Shown here one piece after another: positions 16,378-25,184 of a stretch of 64,000 nt of DNA. Below the pieces are notes generated by a model that searched no databases, had not been told where the DNA came from, and worked only from the letters and a program-made list of their open reading frames with translations. A program made the position numbers and the translations under genes. Position 1 is the stretch's first letter, and each line of letters begins with the position of its first letter. The stretch comes from DASXHY01 sp035552155 (GTDB lineage: Bacteria > Verrucomicrobiota > Verrucomicrobiia > Limisphaerales > DASXHY01). Where the stretch lies: positions 124,001-188,000 of the forward strand of contig DASZLX010000015.1 of assembly GCA_035552155.1 (NCBI GenBank), written 5' to 3'.

Positions 16378-18810
16378 TCAAAGCGTCAAAAATTTCAGCA
16401 CTTCCACTTCCTTGCGGAAAACCAGTTCGATGACGTTGCCTTTGAACCGAACGGAAAGGGGCGCGCGCGGCTCGGAGTAATCAAACATTATTTTGCCGTT
16501 CCCGGGACTGAGCCGCCGCAGGTCCATGGCCGAATTCAACATGCCGGGAAGGGTGGTCAGGCTGTCGGGGTCGAGATCAGGCGCCTGGTGGCTCGCGAAA
16601 CAAAAAACAAATTTCCCATCCACGTGCGACACGAGCCCGCCCGGTTGCACGTTCCACAAAACCTTGCCCGTTTTGCATTCGATGTGAAGCACCGACACCG
16701 CCGTTTTTTTGCTGATGTCGATTTGGCGTGAATATTTGAGGCTGTCCAGGTCGGCGGTGGTGGAGTTCACATACATCGTGCCCTGGTCGTCAAAGAACAA
16801 TCCGGCGATGCCGATGGTCGGCACGCGCCAGCGCACATTTCCGCTCGCGAGGTCGAAGGCGGTCAGGGTCGCCGCGTCAAAAACATAAAGAGCATCGCCG
16901 TGCTCGACGCAGGGGCCTTCGCCAATCGACGTGTCGGCGGAATCGTCGTCGTCCAGGCGGCTGCCGCCGCCGAGAGTATAATTCAGGTCGGCCTGCCAAA
17001 GTTTCTTGTTCGATTGATCCAGTACGACAAACATTTTTCCGCCAGCCACGATGGTCGTGGTTTTTTGCTGAATCACTCTGGGCGGTCCGATGATTTCGCC
17101 GGTCCAATCCGCAATGTCTTTCGCGTCTGGGCGGTGAACGGTCACTTGATAACGGCTCACATCCTCAGTGACGGTATCGCCGCCGCGATCGCGTTGCATG
17201 TCGTTGAGAATTTCGTTGGCGACCTCGGTTGTCTTCGTCACTGACACAGCGCCATCAAGCGCCGAGTGGGCCGGCTTGGCTTTCATGGCTGAGTAGGAGA
17301 CAGATTTTTGTTCAAGGACTTTTGACGACCACGCCACGTGGCCGTATTTACTGTTGATGAATGAACGACCAAAGAGCGCCCGCATCTCTTCATCCCGGGC
17401 TGCGGCGCGCGGTTCAGCCTGCGCATCCTCGTCCTTCATTTCCTGCAGAAGTTGTTCCTGATGCCGCGTATTCGAGAGCGTGGCGGGCAAGGCAATCTTG
17501 GCAGCGTACGGCAGATTTTGCGCCTGCTGCGCGACTTCGGTGGGGCTCAGCGGTTTGTCCGAAGCGCCGGGAGTTGTCGGCAGGCCGCCGGTGGCTCCCT
17601 TTTTGCCGCCGGCCGGCTTGGTTTTTTGTGTTGCGGCGAGGACGGAGGATGACACCGGCTCGCCAATTTCTTCGGTGCGCGTTTCGCCCGAGGCGAGATT
17701 GAGATGAGTGATGATATATTGCCCGAACGCGTTCTCGTCGGTGAACACCAACTCGCTTCCGACCAGCTTCGGCCGCTCATAAGTGTTGGGTAGCGCGACT
17801 TCCTGGCCCGGTTTGCCAGTATCCCAATCATAGCGGGTCAATTTTCCATCCCTGGCCACCCAGATATTTTGGTCCTGGATGAAAAGCTGCAGCGAGCGTT
17901 GCATTTCCTCCTGAACCTCCTTGATGATATCATCCTGCAAACGGACGCGCGGGCGGAATTCCGAATCAACGCCACGCCTGGCGGCGTCGTTTATTTCGGC
18001 CTTATTCTGGTTCATCTGCCGGTCCACTGCGGCGTCCATTTGTTCCTTGGTAATTACGTCGGTGGTCCAGGTTGCTTTTTTCGAGCCAAGATCATAACGG
18101 GCGAGTTGGAAGCCGTGCAGGAACACGATTTGGTTTTTACCGCACAAACGCGAACTCCCCGCGTAAGCCATTTCGGGAAAGCGAACCGAGAAGATGGAAT
18201 GCGGCACCGAGCCAAACCAGGCATACCAAATCCAGCCGGCGAGCAGCGCCACGATCAATACTGAGACACCGGCGCCGATGAGTCCGACTTTTCGCCATTG
18301 CCGGGCTTCCCGCACGGATTTTTGCCCGGCATAAAGGGGCACGTTGATCCCATTCGCCGTCGCCCGGGCCTGGCACAATGGCGAGCAAACGTAACCAAAC
18401 ATGGCCATGCACGAGGGGCAAATCGGCTTTTGACAGACAAAACAGCGCTCGAAGGCGAGTTCGCCCTGATGTTTGGTGCAGGGTTGCGGGTCATCAGCGC
18501 TGCGACCGGGCTGCGGCGCGCTTTCCACGGCAGTCCCGTGCGTGGCGGTGGATGGGGAGCGGGAGATGGCCAGCTTCGCCGGAGCCGCCGGCGCATGCAG
18601 GGACGTGGTCTCGACGCGTTTTCGCGCCGCTGGCGTCGCGGCGGCAGAAGGGGCGGATGAAGCGACGCCCAGTTCCTCGCGGATCAATTCATTGATGGGC
18701 CCGGACAAATCGACGTTGCACTCTGGGCAGACGAACCGCACCGGATCTCGCGCCATTTCGGGCGTTACGTCGATGGAGTACTTGGCTCCGCAGGGGCACT
18801 GGACTTTCAT
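16378..18810 (-). CDS. Membrane protein with zinc ribbon, B-box-like finger and PQQ-type beta-propeller
   Basis: 810 residues with unusual architecture. Residues 1-40 hold a zinc ribbon (CPCGAKYSI ... RFVCPECNVDLSG). Residues 110-148 hold a B-box-like finger (CTKHQGELAFERCFVCQKPI then CPSC and CSPLC). A single transmembrane helix spans about 174-198 (VGLIGAGVSVLIVALLAGWIWY). The remainder is a PQQ-like/WD-type propeller with repeated units such as LWQADLNY, LTAFDLASGNVRW and LHIECKTGKVLWN. Expected topology: fingers in the cytoplasm, propeller in the periplasm. It could sense envelope state, but this is inference. The pseudopilin gene lies directly downstream. Confidence 0.75.
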   Translation of the reverse strand: MKVQCPCGAKYSIDVTPEMARDPVRFVCPECNVDLSGPINELIREELGVASSAPSAAATPAARKRVETTSLHAPAAPAKLAISRSPSTATHGTAVESAPQPGRSADDPQPCTKHQGELAFERCFVCQKPICPSCMAMFGYVCSPLCQARATANGINVPLYAGQKSVREARQWRKVGLIGAGVSVLIVALLAGWIWYAWFGSVPHSIFSVRFPEMAYAGSSRLCGKNQIVFLHGFQLARYDLGSKKATWTTDVITKEQMDAAVDRQMNQNKAEINDAARRGVDSEFRPRVRLQDDIIKEVQEEMQRSLQLFIQDQNIWVARDGKLTRYDWDTGKPGQEVALPNTYERPKLVGSELVFTDENAFGQYIITHLNLASGETRTEEIGEPVSSSVLAATQKTKPAGGKKGATGGLPTTPGASDKPLSPTEVAQQAQNLPYAAKIALPATLSNTRHQEQLLQEMKDEDAQAEPRAAARDEEMRALFGRSFINSKYGHVAWSSKVLEQKSVSYSAMKAKPAHSALDGAVSVTKTTEVANEILNDMQRDRGGDTVTEDVSRYQVTVHRPDAKDIADWTGEIIGPPRVIQQKTTTIVAGGKMFVVLDQSNKKLWQADLNYTLGGGSRLDDDDSADTSIGEGPCVEHGDALYVFDAATLTAFDLASGNVRWRVPTIGIAGLFFDDQGTMYVNSTTADLDSLKYSRQIDISKKTAVSVLHIECKTGKVLWNVQPGGLVSHVDGKFVFCFASHQAPDLDPDSLTTLPGMLNSAMDLRRLSPGNGKIMFDYSEPRAPLSVRFKGNVIELVFRKEVEVLKFLTL

Positions 18811-18814
18811 AACA

Positions 18815-19432
18815 TCAGGGTTTGGGGTTTAACAACACGATGGGCGGCCTCAGTTCCAGGGAGAAGGGCGCGTTATCGCCGCTCGAAACGACTGCGCCGC
18901 CGCACGTCAGGAAGTTGCCGCCGCCCTTGCCGTGATTATTCCCCGGCGGCTTGCCGTTGCTGGAAAAAACCGTGTCGCCGGTGTTTTTTGAAAATGAATT
19001 CACCTGCGCGTCCGACATCAAGGTGGTGTCAACGTCCGCAGAACGGCGGCCCATATAATAGGCGTAGCTGATTTTCCAATCGCGAAAGGATTTGCCGGCG
19101 GGTAGGGGAGTATCGCCGCTGGCCGGGCAGAGAAAATCCGACGTGTCCGAAGTATAACGTGGCACGAGGAGCACCAGGGCGTCTTCGGAATCGAGAGCGT
19201 TGGTAGCCACGGGATATTTCGCCGCATAGTCGCGCGCGTAAATCTCCATCGCGAGATAAATCTTCTCGAGATGCTGCCGGCAGGCGGTGAGGTCGGTGTC
19301 GCGCTTGGAAGGGCCGTGGCTCCAATAAAGAGTAGTCAGGAGGAGGAACACCGCCACGACGACCAATAATTCAATCAACGAAAAGGCGGCGCTGGCACAC
19401 AACCGACAATGGAGCTGGCGCGGCTCCTGCAT
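18815..19432 (-). CDS. Type II-secretion-type pseudopilin (prepilin-like)
   Basis: 205 residues from ATG 19432; the longer open frame to 19627 adds a sequence without signal character. Residues after SAA are FSLIELLVVVAVFLLLTTLYW, a type IV prepilin cleavage and methylation segment, with Ala rather than the usual Gly before Phe. The globular part has CPASGDTP and a Gly/Asn-rich region, as in many verrucomicrobial and planctomycete pseudopilin-like proteins (SBP_bac_10/DUF1559-like). It is secreted and probably assembled at the inner membrane. It lies four bases downstream of the propeller gene's start, same strand. Confidence 0.8.
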   Translation of the reverse strand: MQEPRQLHCRLCASAAFSLIELLVVVAVFLLLTTLYWSHGPSKRDTDLTACRQHLEKIYLAMEIYARDYAAKYPVATNALDSEDALVLLVPRYTSDTSDFLCPASGDTPLPAGKSFRDWKISYAYYMGRRSADVDTTLMSDAQVNSFSKNTGDTVFSSNGKPPGNNHGKGGGNFLTCGGAVVSSGDNAPFSLELRPPIVLLNPKP

Positions 19433-19845
19433 AAATCTTTTATAGCCCAGAATGGCGATTGGTTGCAATGGCGAATAAGATTCGAACTTTAAGTTGGGAG
19501 TGATTGAAATGGGTGACGGGCGCGGCTGTGTTCCGCGGAGCGGAATCAGCCGCAGCAACGTGAAACGCTCAAAGAATATTACAAATGACTGGATTGGCCG
19601 GACCGGTGCGGCTGATGCTTCGCACACAGCGGCGATTCATCCCAGTCGAATTTTACCCGCTTTTAGTCACACCCTCTTGAATTTCCCAGGCCCAAGTTTT
19701 CAGAACTTGAATGCCGAAAAAATGAAATCGAAAATTTGTCCGGCACGGAGGCGCGCCGACAACAAAAACCGGGTTTCCGAGGAGGGCGGACTCACTTTTC
19801 TGGGGGAAAGACCGAATGAATGTTTTGCGAAAATAGCGGTATATT
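19433..19845. other. 413-base gene-free gap between divergent genes
   Basis: The gap separates the pseudopilin gene (minus) from the cupin gene (plus). Frames open across it give no protein-like sequence. No tRNA, terminator or clear repeat is visible. It presumably holds the promoters of both genes, but no convincing -35/-10 pair was found. Confidence 0.4.
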
Positions 19846-19851
19846 GTGCCA

Positions 19852-20400
19852 ATGAAACCCAGGCACGAGTCTCATATCATGGAGTCAGTCAATCCTCCCC
19901 GCGTGATTTCTTTCGATCTCCAGGATGATGGCTCCATTCCCAACAGCAAATTCCCGCTGCTGATTTACCAGGGCGCGGTCAAACCGGCTCCGCGAGACCC
20001 GGCGTCGGTCTTCGAGCAATTGTTTTCCGGAAACGGCTGGACCGGCGCCTGGCGCGATGGCGTTTACACCTATCATCATTATCATAGCAACACGCATGAA
20101 GTGCTCGGTGTGTACGCCGGGTCGGCCACGGTGAAATTCGGCGGCGACAAGGGGATCAAACAGAAACTCACGGCGGGCGATGTGGTCATCATCCCGGCGG
20201 GTGTGGCGCACAAGAACCTAGGGGCCAGCAGCGATTTCGGCGTGGTGGGCGCGTATCCGCAGGGAGTCGAGTGGGACATGAATTATGGCCAGCCCAAGGA
20301 GCGTCCGCAGGCGGATCAAAACATTGCGGCTGTCCCGATGCCGGATTTGGATCCGGTTTATGGCCGGGGCGGCCCCTTGCACGAGCAATGGGCGAAGTAG
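19852..20400 (+). CDS. Cupin-domain protein (YjlB-like)
   Basis: 182 residues. The two cupin motifs are clear: YHHYHSNTHEVLGVYAGSATV supplies His ligands, and LTAGDVVIIPAGVAHKNLG closes the barrel. Together with the C-terminal PYGRGGPLHEQW-like end (DPVYGRGGPLHEQW) this matches YjlB-type cupins found across bacteria. A metal-dependent sugar- or small-molecule-binding role is expected, but the substrate is unknown. ATG 19852 is used; a GTG two codons earlier and ATG 19879 are alternatives. Convergent with the large minus-strand gene 22 bases downstream. Confidence 0.85.
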   Translation: MKPRHESHIMESVNPPRVISFDLQDDGSIPNSKFPLLIYQGAVKPAPRDPASVFEQLFSGNGWTGAWRDGVYTYHHYHSNTHEVLGVYAGSATVKFGGDKGIKQKLTAGDVVIIPAGVAHKNLGASSDFGVVGAYPQGVEWDMNYGQPKERPQADQNIAAVPMPDLDPVYGRGGPLHEQWAK

Positions 20401-20422
20401 TTCTGAATCTTTCGCCGTGCCA

Positions 20423-22381
20423 CTAGGTGGCGGCCATCTGCTCCAGGATGGCGCTCGCAATTTCTTCGTTCGCGGACAATCCCGGCACCAAAATGCTGCG
20501 CAGGCGTAGCAGGAGGCCGTCGAGTTCCTGCAGGGGCCGATCAAAAACGGTTTCGAGCGCCAGCGGAGAGACATCCCCGAAGCTGCTGCAAAAACTTTGC
20601 GGGCTCGCCCCCGGGAACAGCCGCAGCATCAACGCCATTGCTTCCAGCCAGAGTTCCAGATTGATCTTCGAGCGCGCTTGTTCCGGTGAATCCGCGGATT
20701 CAATCAATGCCTGCGGGCTGACCAGGTCGAAAAGGTGCGAGTCACGTTCCAGCGCGGATTTGAGTATCGGGATGAATTCCGCTCCCGCTTCCGTGTCGCG
20801 GCCGGCGTGCCGGGCAAGGCTTTGCACCTCGTCGAGGATGACCGGCAGATTGCTTTTGCCATTCGCTAAAAGAGTGCGGACGGCGATGACGCCGAGTGAG
20901 AACAGGTCGCACGGGGAACTGAGCAGCGGCCAGATTTCGTAAGGCGAGCGGGGGAAAACCGTTCCTGCCGCGCGCTTGAGCGAGGCGACCACCGGGTCCG
21001 GGAGCCGCGCGGGCACGGTGCGGAAACGCGCTTCCTTCGGCCCCACGGCTTCGGAGAGATAAACGTGCGCGAAAAATTCCATCCGCTCCTCAGCCATCGG
21101 CAGTTTGAACCACAGCAAATCGTGCGCGTCCAGCCCGAGGTAATCCTCGGCCACCAATGTGCCGTCCAGGACCACGCCGTCGGCTTCCATTTTCACTTCG
21201 CGAATGCGAATGCTGCCGATCCCAAAGGAATGCGCGGCGAGACCCTCCGGCAGAAACGGAGAGGGTTCAATCCTGCCGAGGCGAATAAAATATTTTTGCG
21301 CGGTGGATTTGATCTGGAGCGGGTACGCCTGGCCGGGTTTGACGAGTTCGCATTTCGCGGTCCACAACGCCGGAAATTGCTCGCCGACCTGGCCGAGATG
21401 GACGCCGAAACTCGCGGGAGAAAGATTCAATAGCGGAAGCTGCTGGGATTTCACGTAGCTCCGGACTTCCTTGAACAAATCGCGCAGCGCGGAAAGTTTC
21501 AGGAAGAAAATTTCATTCAAACCTTCAACGGCATCGCCGCGCGGGCGCAGCAGGAACGGAATCCCTTTCGGCACGGCCGACCAGGTTTGCAATTCCGCAT
21601 AGACGCTGCGCGGGAAAAGGCGCGTGGCTCCCGAGCCCATCCCATTCCACGGCGCACCTTCGAGGACCTGGAGATATTCGTCGAGGCCGAGCGGCGTGAA
21701 GCGATTCACCCGGACCAGCCCGGCGTGCGGATTGAAAACCGCCCGCGCGCCGTCGCTCAATCGTTCGATGCCTTGCACGTGGGAATTCGCCGGGGCATCG
21801 GTTGCGGTCGAAAGGAATGCTTTGGCGCCGGTGGCCTCCGGGTCGTGCAAATAACGGAAGGGCGAAGTCGAGTAAGGCGGCAGGCCGAGGGAAGTGAGCA
21901 AGGCATCGTCCTTGCAGATTCGCCACTTGGCCGGGTCCACGATGGCAAAGCCGGAGGTTTTCTGACCGGTTTGTTTCTCAATCAGAATCGGCGGCGGATT
22001 GTTTTCCTCCATGCCGGTCACGATGACCGATTCCGGGAGATTCTCGAGATAAGCCTGGTACTCCGAGTGCCAGCGCTGGTCGAAGGTGAAATTGGTGAGC
22101 CGTTCCTGGTAGTTGGAAAAGGCCAGGTCGCGCAATTCGAGCGTTTGCACCCAGACTTCCACCCATTCCTGGACGCGAGCGTCGGCATCGCAAACCGCTC
22201 CGAGATAAGCGCGGGAGCCTGGCAGTTCGCGCAAAAGAACAAACGGCCCGCCGACGGGACTGGATTCGGGCCGCACGTACACGCAAATCCGAAGCGGAGC
22301 GCCCGGATCGGGCCGATGAATGGGCGCGAGTTGCCAGGTGGATGGATCCAAGGATTCCAGCGGCTGTTCATCATTACCCAT
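20423..22381 (-). CDS. Large orphan protein with a weak kinase C-lobe-like segment
   Basis: 652 residues from ATG 22381 (MGNDEQPLESLD); the open frame extends to 22849, but the added part is not protein-like. No signal peptide. No complete known domain is recognised. Around residue 510, SSPCDLFSLGVIAVRTLL resembles the protein-kinase C-lobe element DxWSLGVxLxxLL, and the protein ends with a long helical region (LLLRLRSILVPGLSANEEIAS). The kinase N-lobe and catalytic loop are not seen. Similar fragments occur near kinase-like T6SS accessory proteins, and the T6SS locus lies about 7 kb away, so a link is possible but unproven. Confidence 0.6.
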   Translation of the reverse strand: MGNDEQPLESLDPSTWQLAPIHRPDPGAPLRICVYVRPESSPVGGPFVLLRELPGSRAYLGAVCDADARVQEWVEVWVQTLELRDLAFSNYQERLTNFTFDQRWHSEYQAYLENLPESVIVTGMEENNPPPILIEKQTGQKTSGFAIVDPAKWRICKDDALLTSLGLPPYSTSPFRYLHDPEATGAKAFLSTATDAPANSHVQGIERLSDGARAVFNPHAGLVRVNRFTPLGLDEYLQVLEGAPWNGMGSGATRLFPRSVYAELQTWSAVPKGIPFLLRPRGDAVEGLNEIFFLKLSALRDLFKEVRSYVKSQQLPLLNLSPASFGVHLGQVGEQFPALWTAKCELVKPGQAYPLQIKSTAQKYFIRLGRIEPSPFLPEGLAAHSFGIGSIRIREVKMEADGVVLDGTLVAEDYLGLDAHDLLWFKLPMAEERMEFFAHVYLSEAVGPKEARFRTVPARLPDPVVASLKRAAGTVFPRSPYEIWPLLSSPCDLFSLGVIAVRTLLANGKSNLPVILDEVQSLARHAGRDTEAGAEFIPILKSALERDSHLFDLVSPQALIESADSPEQARSKINLELWLEAMALMLRLFPGASPQSFCSSFGDVSPLALETVFDRPLQELDGLLLRLRSILVPGLSANEEIASAILEQMAAT

Positions 22382-23143
22382 CCGATGTTTATGGCAAAAA
22401 ATGGCCGAGTTGCAAAGTAAAACCGTTGTTGGGAAAGCCAACGAGCGAATGACGTGAGGCAAAAACTCCAACTTCCGGGTTCGAGCGTGCCAGGTCTGAG
22501 ATCGGCCCTCCGAATCCATGCCTACCCCCGGTTGAATAGGGTTGAATAGGTTGGAACGCGCCTCGGTTCGCCAAGGAAACGAGGGGCTCAGCCACCGATG
22601 GACGCGAACGGACGCGGAGTGGGAAATCCGCCGAAATGAACCTGGGCGCAGACGAGACCCGCGAGACGGCACCCTTTGATTGTTTTTTTTATTTTTACCC
22701 CGGATTAGGCCGGATTTACCCGGATAAATTCTTTGGCGAAAATGGAGACAACTGAATGAGAGCGAGTTGCGTGGAAAGTGAAAATTTGTGTCCGCACAGG
22801 TTTTTTGCCCGGCGAAGCCCGCCCCAAAATGCTCCTTTGCCATTTCCATCTTTCCTTTCTCCCTCCTTTTGTCGGTTTGTTTATAGCATGGCTGTCAAAT
22901 CGGAAAGCCGAGCAAAACGGGGCCGGCTGCAAGTATTTACAGGATCCGAAGAAACTGGGAGGTTCGATTTTTGGAGAAGAAGAAGAGCGTGAATTAGCGA
23001 AAAAGCTGTGGTATATGGCAATAAAATCTGCCTGAAAAAGTTTGCCCAAAAAAATCGACTTGCTATTCTCCCGGCTCATTTACAAACACAGAGATTATCT
23101 TGCAGAAGGGCAGTATGCACTTCGCAAAATTTGATACAAACTT
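22382..23143. other. Gene-free 762-base junction with short tandem repeats
   Basis: This stretch joins GC-rich chromosome to the AT-rich island. It holds a 10-bp tandem repeat GTTGAATAGG (22531-22550) and three CGGATT-type units at a 10-bp period (22701, 22711, 22721) resembling degenerate genome-wide CGGATTTA repeats. From about 22680 the base composition shifts to AT-rich. An 85-codon frame at 22778-23035 exists but has no convincing features. A loose -35/-10 pair (TTGCTA at 23060, TACAAA at 23081, 15-base spacer) lies upstream of the methyltransferase gene. Confidence 0.5.
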
Positions 23144-24217
23144 ATGGTCGGAGTTGACCTATTTTGCGGGGCAGGCGGGATGACACTGGGAGCAAAACTC
23201 GCAGGTATCCGAGTTGCTTTCGCGGTTGAAAGTGATTTTCATGCCGCAGAGACTTACCGCGCGAACCACCCTGAGGTGAAGCTTTTCCAAAAAGACATCC
23301 GCAGTTTAAAAAAAATCCCCGTGATCGCAAAGAAGGAACAAACGATCCTTTTCGGCGGTCCGCCTTGTCAAGGATTCTCTACGTCCAATCAACGCACCCG
23401 TGGCCGCGCGAATAAAGGCAACTGGATGTTTCAGGAATTTCTACGTTTAGCGGATTCTTGGCAGCCCGATTGGATTGTGTTTGAGAACGTAAAAGGAATT
23501 CTTGAAACAGAACAAGGGGCATTTTTAAGTCTAATCTTAGACGGATTCAAAGATTTGGGGTATACGGTTACCGCTGGCAAACTCAATGCTTCAAATTTTG
23601 GTGTTCCCCAACATCGAGAACGCTTATTTGTTATTGGCTCTCGTCACGGAGCGCAGCTACAGCTACCGCGCGCCATTCATAAAAGAGCAATTCCAGTAAA
23701 AACGGCGATTGGGGATCTTCCAGATTTGGAGAACGGAGCAACGATTGATTTCCTCCCCTATAAAGGCATAAGCAGATCGATTTATGTTCGGCAACTTCGA
23801 AACGGCGATACCGCCGTTTCTGGAAATCTGGTAACAAAAAACGCCGAATTTGTGCTACAGCGTTATAAGCATGTCCCCCGGGGTGGAAACTGGGAAGATA
23901 TTCCGGTGTCGCTTATGAATAACTATCGAGAAAACTACGAGTGTCACACCAAAATTTACCATCGGCTTGATCCAGATAGGCCTTCTACAGTGATTGGTAA
24001 TTATCGAAAAAATATGCTCATTCACCCATTTCAAGATCGAGGCCTGTCGGTGCGAGAGGCCGCTCGCATTCAATCCTTTCCAGATAAATATCAATTTTGC
24101 GGATCAATCGGATTTCAACAACAGCAAGTTGGAAACGCGGTGCCACCTTTATTAGCAATGGCCGTTTTCAAGGATTTAATTAAAAGGGCTAAAAATGTGG
24201 CAAACCCAAAAAATTGA
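23144..24217 (+). CDS. DNA (cytosine-5-)-methyltransferase (Dcm type)
   Basis: 357 residues with the C5-MTase motifs in order: DLFCGAGGMTLG (motif I, residues 5-16, SAM binding), GGPPCQGFS with catalytic Cys75, ENVKGIL (114-120), NFGVPQHRERLFVIG (about 152-166), a variable target-recognition region, and VGNAVPPLLA near the C-terminus. It should methylate a specific cytosine in DNA. It is the first gene of a four-gene overlapping set whose codon use and base composition are AT-richer than the surroundings. No restriction endonuclease is recognisable among the partners, so self-marking for another kind of defence is plausible. The start ATG is directly before VGVDLF, leaving a short N-terminus. 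Confidence 0.95.
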   Translation: MVGVDLFCGAGGMTLGAKLAGIRVAFAVESDFHAAETYRANHPEVKLFQKDIRSLKKIPVIAKKEQTILFGGPPCQGFSTSNQRTRGRANKGNWMFQEFLRLADSWQPDWIVFENVKGILETEQGAFLSLILDGFKDLGYTVTAGKLNASNFGVPQHRERLFVIGSRHGAQLQLPRAIHKRAIPVKTAIGDLPDLENGATIDFLPYKGISRSIYVRQLRNGDTAVSGNLVTKNAEFVLQRYKHVPRGGNWEDIPVSLMNNYRENYECHTKIYHRLDPDRPSTVIGNYRKNMLIHPFQDRGLSVREAARIQSFPDKYQFCGSIGFQQQQVGNAVPPLLAMAVFKDLIKRAKNVANPKN

Positions 24218-25184
24218 AACAGCCACTAAATCAGCGCTCAACAATGAGCGCGGGGATGCTCAAGGAGATGAAAAATTTGCTCTTTATCTTAACGCAAGGA
24301 AACTGCTTTTAGAAGAGGTCATCGAAGAAATCAAGAGCGTCGAACCGTCGCTAACGGATCACGGTCCTCGGCACATTGCAAACGTCTTAGAAAATATCGA
24401 ACGCATTCTCGGAGATGATGTAGCAAGGTTGTCTGGTACGGAATTGTATTGTTTGATTTTGGCGGCACTGTTTCATGACGCGGGAAACATAAAAGGTCGC
24501 GATGACCATCAAAATAAAATCAGTAAAATCTACGATTTTATTCGGAAAGACGGTGAGCGTTTCAAACAAGAAAAACTGATCTTACTGCAGGTTGTAGCAG
24601 CGCATTCGGGAAAAGCCGCTGACAGAACCAAAGACACACTCAAGTTTCTCGAACCTGCACATCTAGATGCTCGCCCCGTGAATCTTCGGCACATTGCCGC
24701 AATTTTACGATTTGCGGATGAGTTGGCAGAGGGACCTCAACGAACCTCTCGCTTTATGCAAGAAGGGGGCTACGACAAAGCCAGTAAGATCTATCATGAG
24801 TATGCGAATATAACAGAGGTCTGCATCGATCGTGGGAGCAAACGTATCGCATTAACTTACAATGTTACCGTAAGAACGAAGGAAGATGGATCGATTGCAG
24901 ATGAAAATAAGTTTAAAGAGCTTGTTGAATTTGTTTACAGGCGCATTCTTAAACTTGACCAAGAACGTAAATACGCTAAGCATTATTGCTCTTTGCTCGA
25001 GTCTTTCAAGGAGGTCTCGGTAGTCATCAATTTTTGGGCGGACAACGAAATTATCAATTTGGGTCTGAAACCACTCGTCCTTACTGATCTGGTTGTTCCT
25101 GGAGATGCGTGCAAAAGCTTATCCGAGTACGACCCATCCTATGCTGTGGAGAATTTGATCGCAAATTGGAGGGCAAATAAATGA
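24195..25184 (+). CDS. HD-domain phosphohydrolase (HD-CE-like)
   Basis: 329 residues. The N-terminal ~200 residues carry an HD fold: LTDHGPRHIANVLENIERIL (His56, His60), LAALFHDAGNI with the HD pair His94-Asp95, DDHQNKIS (His105), VVAAHSG (His137) and LRFADELAEG. This arrangement is that of the HD-CE-type hydrolases often found with ATPases in defence operons; substrates are presumed nucleotides or phosphoesters. The C-terminal ~130 residues are alpha/beta without known motifs. It overlaps the methyltransferase gene by 23 bases and the ATPase gene by four (ATGA), implying coupled translation and a shared job. Confidence 0.85.
   Translation: MWQTQKIETATKSALNNERGDAQGDEKFALYLNARKLLLEEVIEEIKSVEPSLTDHGPRHIANVLENIERILGDDVARLSGTELYCLILAALFHDAGNIKGRDDHQNKISKIYDFIRKDGERFKQEKLILLQVVAAHSGKAADRTKDTLKFLEPAHLDARPVNLRHIAAILRFADELAEGPQRTSRFMQEGGYDKASKIYHEYANITEVCIDRGSKRIALTYNVTVRTKEDGSIADENKFKELVEFVYRRILKLDQERKYAKHYCSLLESFKEVSVVINFWADNEIINLGLKPLVLTDLVVPGDACKSLSEYDPSYAVENLIANWRANK

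Noticed and set aside
19494..19928. 144-codon frame across the gap before the cupin gene
   Set aside because: It overlaps the cupin start in another frame and has no recognisable features.
22778..23035. 85-codon open frame at the left of the AT-rich island
   Set aside because: No start context, no motif and mixed composition; it does not look like a conserved protein and could be chance.
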